Source: Nostoc sp. CENA543
GTDB lineage: Bacteria > Cyanobacteriota > Cyanobacteriia > Cyanobacteriales > Nostocaceae
DNA length: 64,000 nucleotides
Direction of reading: 5' to 3'
Assembly: GCF_002896875.1 (NCBI RefSeq)
Contig: NZ_CP023278.1
Location: forward strand, 2,232,001-2,296,000
Part shown: in pieces, positions 51,716-59,000 of the stretch
Layout of the letters: every line of letters starts with the position of its first letter
Position numbering within the stretch: position 1 is the first letter of the stretch
Made by a program: the position numbers and the translations under genes
The notes under the pieces: model-generated
What the model was told of the DNA's origin: nothing
The model's database searches: none
The model's input: the letters and a program-made list of their open reading frames with translations, nothing else

Positions 51716-52129
51716 ATGTCCAAAATTTCAAATTCTTTACGTAGCTTAGTTATTCAAAGAGCAGACAATCGCTGTGAGTATTGTGGGTTATCCCAAATAG
51801 GGCAAGAAGCAACATTTCATATTGATCATGTAATTCCTGTGGTGGCGAATGGTAAAACAGCAGCAGATAATTTGGCACTTGCTTGCGTTTCATGTTCGCT
51901 TTACAAGGCTGCTAGACAAATAGTGGAAGACCCAGAAACAGGTGAAAAAGTAAATATCTTTAATCCTCGTCAACAAGTGTGGAAAGAACATTTTTGTTGG
52001 GATGGTGTGAGAGTTGTGGGATTAACAGCCACAGGAAGAGCTACTATTCATGCGCTCCGTATGAATCGCTCTTTAATATTAGCAATACGAGCAGAACAAG
52101 AAATTTTAGGTCGTCATCCACCGCCTTAA
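51716..52129 (+). CDS. HNH endonuclease
   Basis: This 137-residue protein has the HNH finger with CEYCGLSQIGQEATFHIDHV, the downstream Asn in ADNLALACVSCSLYKAAR, and two CxxC-type pairs (CEYC, CVSC) for structural zinc. The C-terminal part (FCWDGVRVVGLTATGRATIH) is typical of the cyanobacterial HNH group. It probably nicks or cuts DNA; the biological role is unknown. It forms a pair with the preceding small gene. Confidence 0.88.
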   Translation: MSKISNSLRSLVIQRADNRCEYCGLSQIGQEATFHIDHVIPVVANGKTAADNLALACVSCSLYKAARQIVEDPETGEKVNIFNPRQQVWKEHFCWDGVRVVGLTATGRATIHALRMNRSLILAIRAEQEILGRHPPP

Positions 52130-52173
52130 TAATCGTTACTCGTAGTTTATCTTTTTACAATCAAGCTAATACT

Positions 52174-52674
52174 GTGAAATTACTCATTGACAAAATTAAT
52201 TCAGAAATCGGGACAATTTTAATTGTCTCTGATGGTAAAAAACTTTGCGCTCTTGATTTTGCTGATTATGAGCCAAGAATGTTGAAACTGCTTCAGAAGC
52301 GTTATGGTCAATTTTCGTTCCAGAATGTGAAAAATCCCCAGGGATTTAGTGATCAAGTTGCAGCTTATTTTAAAGGCGATCGCACCAGCTGCAAAAATCT
52401 GCCTGTAGATACTGGTGGAACTCCATTTCAACAGCAAGTGTGGCTTGCACTGCGAACTATTCCTTGGGGAACTACCATTTCTTACGGTGAACTAGCCGCC
52501 AAAATCAACAAGCCGACGGCTTATCGTGCTGTCGGCTTGGCTAATTCACTCAATCCAATTGCGATCGTCCTTCCCTGTCATCGCGTCATTGGTGCAAACA
52601 ATCAACTCACAGGATACGCAGGGGGATTAGAACGCAAGTGTTGGTTGCTTAATCATGAGAAAGTTGTCAATTAG
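52174..52674 (+). CDS. ogt: Methylated-DNA-protein-cysteine methyltransferase
   Basis: This 166-residue protein starts at GTG 52174; the longer open frame upstream overlaps the HNH gene in another frame and is not coding. The active-site motif is IVLPCHRVIGANNQLTGYAG, with TPFQQQVWLALRTIPWGTTI and SYGELAAKI before it. It transfers alkyl groups from O6-alkylguanine to its own Cys. The stop TAG is made by the first base of the MITE at 52674; without it the frame would run two codons further. Confidence 0.9.
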   Translation: MKLLIDKINSEIGTILIVSDGKKLCALDFADYEPRMLKLLQKRYGQFSFQNVKNPQGFSDQVAAYFKGDRTSCKNLPVDTGGTPFQQQVWLALRTIPWGTTISYGELAAKINKPTAYRAVGLANSLNPIAIVLPCHRVIGANNQLTGYAGGLERKCWLLNHEKVVN

Positions 52675-52773
52675 GGACTTCCAGAAAATAAATTATTCAA
52701 TTTCCGAGAGAGAATATTTTGATTTTTCCCCCTGCTCACCACAGCGATTGTATATTTTTTAGTTGGAAGTCCC
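52674..52773. repeat. MITE family 1, complete copy between ogt and desC
   Basis: The element is 100 bp long with perfect 10-bp ends GGGACTTCCA and TGGAAGTCCC, flanked by TTA on both sides (52671-52673, 52774-52776). It fills the whole space between the two convergent stop codons. Related copies: 48415-48527 and a right-hand fragment ending at 38122. Confidence 0.8.
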
Positions 52774-53631
52774 TTATCCTTGAGTCGTGGTTGGTGATGG
52801 GGGTAATATAACTTTTTTCGCTAAACCTAGAGTTTGTAAAAGCTTAATACTCCACCAAGTAACATCAATTTCCCACCACTGAAAACCAGCTTTGGCGACA
52901 TGGGGATAGGTATGATGGTTGTTGTGCCAGCCTTCACCGTAGGTAACAATAGAAACCCACCAGAGATTACGCGCATTATCATCAGCATCAAAGGTGCGAT
53001 AACCCCACATATGGGTTGCAGAATTGACAAACCAAGTACAATGCCAAAGTAATACGGCTCTGACAAACATTCCGTAGATGACAAAAGACCACCCACCCAA
53101 GGCGTAAAGCAACAACCCTAGAGGAATTTGCAACAGTAGAAAATAACGGTCTAACCAACGATAAAAAGGTTGTCTGGCTAAATCAGGCGCGCTTTTTTGA
53201 TACTTTTCATCTTCAAAAAATTCTTCACGAGGGTAGAAAATCCACAGCATATGACTCCACCAAAAGCCACGTTTGGCAGAGTAAGGATCTAATTGTATGT
53301 CTTCTGTGTGGGCGTGATGTTGGCGGTGTCCTCCCACCCAAAAAATCGGCCCCCCTTGTAAAGCTAATGCACCGATGAAAGCGATCGCATATTCTAACCA
53401 CTTGGGTACTTGAAAACTCTTATGGCTAAGTAAGCGATGATATCCGAGACAGATCCCAATACTGCCAAACAACCAGTGCAGAAATAACAGCAAACCCAAA
53501 GCCGACCAAGAGAAAAACCAAGGTGCTAATAAAGCTAAGGCATGAATAATGCCAAAAAATGCCACATTTATCCACCTGAGACGTAATGGTGTTTCTCCTT
53601 CAGTGGCGATCGCAAGATGTTTTGCAGTCAT
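52774..53631 (-). CDS. desC: Acyl-lipid delta-9 desaturase
   Basis: This 285-residue membrane desaturase has the three histidine boxes of the DesC/stearoyl-CoA desaturase family: HRLLSH, HRQHH and HNNHH (in GEGWHNNHHTYPHVAKAGFQ). Two hydrophobic hairpins lie before box 1 and between boxes 2 and 3. It adds the first double bond to membrane fatty acids and matters in cold adaptation. It is divergent from the TetR-type gene at 53866, whose paired sites may also control it. Its stop TAA is in the TTA flank of the MITE. Confidence 0.88.
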   Translation of the reverse strand: MTAKHLAIATEGETPLRLRWINVAFFGIIHALALLAPWFFSWSALGLLLFLHWLFGSIGICLGYHRLLSHKSFQVPKWLEYAIAFIGALALQGGPIFWVGGHRQHHAHTEDIQLDPYSAKRGFWWSHMLWIFYPREEFFEDEKYQKSAPDLARQPFYRWLDRYFLLLQIPLGLLLYALGGWSFVIYGMFVRAVLLWHCTWFVNSATHMWGYRTFDADDNARNLWWVSIVTYGEGWHNNHHTYPHVAKAGFQWWEIDVTWWSIKLLQTLGLAKKVILPPSPTTTQG

Positions 53632-53741
53632 AAAAATTCCTGTCGATGGTTCATGTGAAGATTTGCTCTGGCAATTGAGATGACGGGGGAAAATGGTGAT
53701 ACGGTGGCTACTTTTGGGTACGAAAACTTATAAATGAATGA

Positions 53742-53785
53742 TTTTTCTCCCCTGCCCCCTGCTCCCCTGCCCCCTGCTTTTTTAC
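53742..53785. repeat. CCCCTGC-type repeat tract
   Basis: CTCCCCTGCCCCCTG units occupy this stretch between desC and the TetR gene. It is the same family as the IS target at 15081/16449 and the complement of the tract within recJ. Confidence 0.75.
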
Positions 53786-53796
53786 AGTAGACTAGA

Positions 53797-53862
53797 GCAA
53801 GTATCACTTACATTTGCCATGCTAACAGTTATGTTTTGTTTGTGCAAGTGCCACTTACATTT
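53797..53862 (+). promoter_or_regulatory. Two operator-like direct repeats before the TetR-type gene
   Basis: GCAAGTATCACTTACATTT (53797-53815) and GCAAGTGCCACTTACATTT (53844-53862) differ at two bases and start 47 bp apart. The second contains the palindrome AAGTG-C-CACTT and ends 3 bp before the ATG. This is what a TetR-family autorepressor site looks like. Confidence 0.65.
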
Positions 53863-53865
53863 TTT

Positions 53866-55083
53866 ATGACATCTCAACCTGTTTCTACCCGACAACGTTT
53901 AATTCAAGCAGCCTTGGAGTTATTTACGGCTCAAGGAGTTAGTGCTACTACTACCCGCCAAATAGCAGAAAAGGCAGCAGTGAACGAAGTGACACTATTT
54001 CGGAATTTTGGGCATAAACATGGATTATTGTTAGCTGTATTAGAGGAATCGGCATCTTTTAAGAATTTAGGCGAATCCCTAGTGAGACGGGCTACGCCTC
54101 CAGGTGATGTTTACCAATCCTTAAAAGATTATGCAAGTGACACTTTACAAGCATTGGAAAGAATACCAGAGTTAGTGCGGTCTGTGGTCGGAGAAGCTGA
54201 TCAATTTCCGGCGGAAAATCGCCGTGCTTTGGGACGAGGATTAACCGAGGCTAATCGTTATGTCGCCCAATACTTAGCTACTGTGATTCAACATGGAGAT
54301 TTACACACCTATCTACCAGCAGAAAAATTGGCTAGTTTTCTCAATGGGATGATTTTGGGATACGCAGTGATTGAATTCACCAGTGAATTTCATGAACTAT
54401 GGGAAAGTCGGGATGATTTTCTGGAAAATTTAGTAGAGTTATTTTTGCATGGTGCGATGTCATCAAACGCCAATAGCTTACTAACAACTGGGAAGACTGA
54501 AGAAATAGCCGATTTACCGGCGGTTTTAGTTCACACAATTTTGCAACAGGCTAAAAAGTCAGGCTTGCAAGATTATGCGATCGCTTACTTATTATTTGCA
54601 GCTGGCTTATCATCCACAGAAATCGTCAATTTGCAGCGCAACCATCAAATTTATGATGCTAATGGTCACTTTTTGCAAATTACCACCCCTGGGTATGTAA
54701 GACAAGTACCTGTAAATCAATGGATTTTAGGTAAACGCTACGGTTCTTACACTGACAATCCTGTGACTAAATATTTGAAAACTCGTAAAGACAGCCAAAC
54801 AGCAATGTTTCTGAATACAGCAGGTACAGCTATTACTGAATCTGACGTGTGGAAACATTGGGAAACATGGACTCAAACTTTGTTAACACCCCAAGGAAAA
54901 CCACCAACCATCACCCAAGCACAACACACTTGGCGCGTAGAAATGCTCATGCGGGGAATGAGTTTAGAAAATTTGAGTATTTTGACAGGTTGCGATCAAA
55001 CTCAATTACAATCCTACGCTCATCGAGCCAGAGAAAAAGCTGCTTTAGAACAAGCCACTAAATTAGATCAGAAGCCTGGTTGA
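53866..55083 (+). CDS. TetR-type regulator fused to a degenerate tyrosine-recombinase-like domain
   Basis: This 405-residue protein starts at ATG 53866, just after the second operator-like site. Residues about 8-60 are a TetR HTH (RQRLIQAALELFTAQGVSAT, TRQIAEKAAVNEVTLFRNFG), and about 60-190 a ligand-type helical domain. From about 210 it follows the tyrosine-recombinase catalytic fold: AGLSSTEIVNLQ (Arg replaced by Ser), GYVRQVPVNQW, QHTWRVEMLMRGMSLENLSI (His-x2-Arg kept), LTGC where LGH is expected, and SYAHRAREKA with the Tyr. The lost residues suggest a DNA-binding or dimerising role without recombination. It is divergent from desC. Confidence 0.8.
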   Translation: MTSQPVSTRQRLIQAALELFTAQGVSATTTRQIAEKAAVNEVTLFRNFGHKHGLLLAVLEESASFKNLGESLVRRATPPGDVYQSLKDYASDTLQALERIPELVRSVVGEADQFPAENRRALGRGLTEANRYVAQYLATVIQHGDLHTYLPAEKLASFLNGMILGYAVIEFTSEFHELWESRDDFLENLVELFLHGAMSSNANSLLTTGKTEEIADLPAVLVHTILQQAKKSGLQDYAIAYLLFAAGLSSTEIVNLQRNHQIYDANGHFLQITTPGYVRQVPVNQWILGKRYGSYTDNPVTKYLKTRKDSQTAMFLNTAGTAITESDVWKHWETWTQTLLTPQGKPPTITQAQHTWRVEMLMRGMSLENLSILTGCDQTQLQSYAHRAREKAALEQATKLDQKPG

Positions 55084-55644
55084 AAGTAGGGATGAGTGCT
55101 GAGTAATGAGTGCTGAGTAAGAAGTAATGAGTAATAAGTAGTGAGTGGTGAGTATAACCTCCTAGTTCAAACTAAGAGATTGAAACAAGGACACATTTTT
55201 GTCAAAGTCCTGCGCGTCTCATAGCCGCAATGCGTCTCTTAGAGTCAAAAAATATAAATATTTTTATTTCTTGGACTTTTACTCACCACTCATTATTCAC
55301 CACTCATTACTCAGCACCGGCTAAACGCCGCGCTACCGCTAACAGCACTCAGCACTCACTACTCAGCTATTAAGTAGTTTTTATTACTTCGCTATAGACG
55401 ATCGCTCTTTTAAGGTCTGTCTTTATGTAGTAGTTTCATCAATGAATCAAGGGAGAAACTGACTTCAAATTGATGCTGGCTGAATTTTTTGCCTATTTTT
55501 AGTCAGAAAATTCACATCCGTTTATGGTATGGATCAGTTTTAATAAGATAAAACATATCTTCACTAAAATTCATCCGGTATTGCATCTCCGTATTTTGGA
55601 GTAAACAGCATCAACAAAAACAATCACACACAAAGAGCATTTCT
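55084..55644. other. Long intergenic region with short tandem repeats, no gene seen
   Basis: This 561-bp gap has GAGTGCTGAGTAAT-like units at about 55092-55153, the complementary CACTCATTA/CACTCAGC units at about 55280-55370, and the second copy of the CACCGGCTAAACGCC repeat at 55315-55344. The two tandem blocks could pair into a long stem. The right half is AT-rich and presumably holds the promoter of the Nudix gene. Confidence 0.6.
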
Positions 55645-56076
55645 ATGAGCCGAAAAGTTAGCAAAATCTTCAAGCAGTCTGGTGTCATTCCCTATCGTAT
55701 CAGAAATGGCAGAGTAGAAATACTACTGATTTCGACAAGCGATCGCCAACGTTGGGGAATGCCAAAAGGAGGAATTGTCAACGGTATGACCCCACCAGCT
55801 TCAGCTGCTAAAGAAGCCTGGGAAGAAGCAGGAGTAATTGGTCAAGTCGAGTCCAATAAATTAGGTACTTATAAATATCGCAAACGAGGCAAGGTCTACC
55901 GCGTCAAAATGTATTTATTACCGGTGGAGATTGTCAGTAGTAATTATCCCGAAGCTAAAAAAAGATATCGACGCTGGCTAGATGCCAAACAAGCCATGAA
56001 ACTGATGAAAAAAGCTGCTCTTAAACGTATATTAAAAGGAATCATCCAGACAAAAAAGCGAGCTTGTGCTTCTTAG
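55645..56076 (+). CDS. Nudix hydrolase
   Basis: This 143-residue basic protein begins FKQSGVIPYRIRNGRVEILL and has the Nudix box region KGGIVNGMTPPASAAKEAWEEAGVIG. The REUxEExGU core is present as KEAWEEAGV (Arg replaced by Lys), but the first Glu of GX5E is Met. The order QWGMPKGG-box resembles diphosphoinositol or dinucleoside polyphosphate hydrolases. The C-terminal 40 residues are Lys/Arg-rich. The substrate is unknown, and catalysis may be changed. Confidence 0.82.
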   Translation: MSRKVSKIFKQSGVIPYRIRNGRVEILLISTSDRQRWGMPKGGIVNGMTPPASAAKEAWEEAGVIGQVESNKLGTYKYRKRGKVYRVKMYLLPVEIVSSNYPEAKKRYRRWLDAKQAMKLMKKAALKRILKGIIQTKKRACAS

Positions 56077-56097
56077 CAATAATTGGCTGATTTATCT

Positions 56098-59000
56098 TTA
56101 TTTTGGTAATGTAATGATAAATTCTGCTCCTTGGTTTGGTGCAGAATTCACTGCTATAGTTCCCTGATGTTTTTCCACAATGATTTGGCGGGCGATCGCT
56201 AATCCCAAGCCTGTACCTTTACCGACAATTTTCGTAGTATAAAGATGGTCAAAAATCTTCTCTTGTAATTCTGGACTTATGCCTAAACCATTATCTTGAA
56301 TACTAATAATTGCGTGCTTTTGATCATCACTCATTTTAGTAGTGATTGTAATCACATTGGGATGAGCTTTGATATCAGCAAAACTCCGTTCCGTATTTGA
56401 CTCTTCTAGAGCATCGATAGCGTTGGCTAATAAATTCATAAAGACCTGATTTAATTGTCCTGGAAAGCAATCTATTTGAGGTAATTGACCATAATTTTTC
56501 ACCACTGTAATTGCGGGGCGATTTTCGTTAGCTTTAAGCCGATGTTTGAGAATCAAAATTGTACTATCTAAGCCATCATGAATGTTAAAAGCTACTTTGT
56601 TATCAGAATCAGCGCGGGAAAAAATGCGTAAACTGTTACTTATTTCGCGGATGCGTTGCACACCTTCTTGCATCGAGCAAATTAATTTTGGTAAGTCTTC
56701 GCGGAGATATTCTAAATCAATGTTCTCTCTTTCTAACTCAATCTCTTCACCAGGATGGGGAAATTTATCTTCGTAAAGTTTCAGTAGAGCAAATAAATCT
56801 CGTACCCCTTCATATGCAGGTTGAATATTACCTTTAATAAAACCTACAGGATTATTAATTTCGTGAGCTACACCAGCTACAAGATTACCTAAAGCTGACA
56901 TCTTTTCATTTTGAATAATCTGTAATTGTGCTTGTTGGAGGTTTTGCAAAGCTTGTTCTAGTTCTTGTGATTTTTGCTGTAAAGCTGCTTCAGCTTGTTG
57001 ACGATCAGTTATATCTACAGCCATTGAAACACCACCACAAACCTCACCCTCAGAGTTAAACATCGGGGCATTAAACCACTCACAAATAATTCGTCGGCCA
57101 TCCTTAGTCAAGTTTTCATTAATGGCGTGAGTTCCCCCACGTTGAGCTAAAATTTTGTCTCTCACATCATCTACATAGACATGATACTCTTCAGGAATGA
57201 TGCACCGTAAACTCTTACCAATAATTTCTGCTGCTTGATAACCAAACACTTTTTCTGCGGCGGGATTCCAAGCTTGCAATTCAAAATCAGTATTCCACTC
57301 AATAATAACAATAGATGTTTCTTGAATGATGAGTTGTAATCTTCTTTGAGATTGTTCTAGATGTTCAGATTTCTCCCGTTCGAGTGCGTGGAGTCGGGCA
57401 TTTTCTAGAGAAATGGCGGCTTGGCTACAGAGGAAATTTAATACAACTAAGCGATCGCTGGTAAATACCCCTTGAGTTAGTTGATTTTCTAGGTACAAAA
57501 TCCCTATTAAATTCCCTTGGTTGAGAATTGGCATACATAGTACACTCTTGGGCTGGACAAAGTGCATATATTCGCCAATTACCCCAGGAATATCAGTACG
57601 TAAATTGTCAATTACTACTGTTTCTTGGGTATTTTTAACGTAATAAATCAGTTGTTTGGGGATACCTGCACAAGTATCTACTGGTTGTGTATCTAAAATA
57701 GTTTCAACATCAGTTCCAGAATAAGTAATTGCTCTCACTTGCCAAGTATTTTCTTGGGGCAAAATTAACGCAGTTTTCTTAGCACCAGAGTTTTCTAAAA
57801 TAATTCGGGTGAGACTGATGAGGAGTTGATCCAATTCGATGGAACTGGAGATGGCTTGAGCTGCCTTGAGAATAGAAGTAAAATCGAGAGCATGAGCCAG
57901 ATTGTTGTTGCTACTATTGGAATTACGGGTAGATGAAGAAGTACGAGTTAAGCTAAAATCAGCAATGGTTTCTAGTGGGTTGAGGTTGAGTTGTCGTTGC
58001 TGCAAAATTGGTTGCAACAGTTGGGGATAGCGTTTCTCTAAATCATTCACCTTGCTTAAAGCTCCCCAACGAGCATAGCAGTAGTAAGCTTCCTGCATAT
58101 AGCCTGCGGCTACTTTCTCTTTGCCCCATTCTAAATAAAACTTGGCAGCCAGTTCATTAGCGATCGCCTCTTCTTGAATGTATGCGTTAGTTTTAGCTTC
58201 ATTAATGGCGCGATCGTATAAATCTATAGCTTCAATAGCTCTACCAGAAATTTTCAGCATTTCCGCAGACAACAACAAATATCGATGTTGAAAGTTTTCT
58301 GGGCAGTTATCAGCCCATTTTTTGATAATTTGCTGCTGTTGTTGTAAAGTTACCCAATATTCTTGCTTTGCTTCTGGTGTCGCTGTTTCACATAGTCCTG
58401 CTAAACATAAGGGATAGTAGAAATGGTATTGAATAATCGGGAAAAACCCCGCGTTAGCAGGTAAGGTTTTCTGCGCTTCTAATGCAGCTGCAACACCATC
58501 CGCATAACTTCCATAAAGGTATGCAAGTTGTAGTTTCAGAAAACAGTACCAGTTAATTCCGTGTTCAAAGTTCTGTTTTTGTCGCCAAACATCTATGTAT
58601 GGTACTTCCTGTCCGTGGCGATCGCTCAATAAGTCAGTCTTCTGAGTAGAGTCTTGCAGATTTAAGAGGAACTGTCGCTGTAATGTAAAAGCATACAGCA
58701 TATTCACATCGTTTACTTGCTGCACATAACTCAGATACTTCTCCGTTTCAGCGTAAACATCCGCGAGGCGATCGCCTTTAATTAACATCGCCCAAATTAA
58801 AAACGAAACCGCCCAGACACCAAACACCACATCCCCTGCTTCTCGGCTGTTTTGATATGCTTGCTCAGATACCACTAAATTTGTTCGCAAGTGCCGATTA
58901 TAGGGGTTAATTGTATGTGCAAAGATATTATTAGTTTTGTGTATAAACTTAGTGCTATTAAAATGGTGATCCAGTTTTAATCCTAATTCTCCAAATTCAT

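Noticed and set aside
55315-55344. The GC-rich repeat as a possible tRNA or small RNA
   Set aside because: It has no cloverleaf or promoter and matches another intergenic copy, so it is a repeat.
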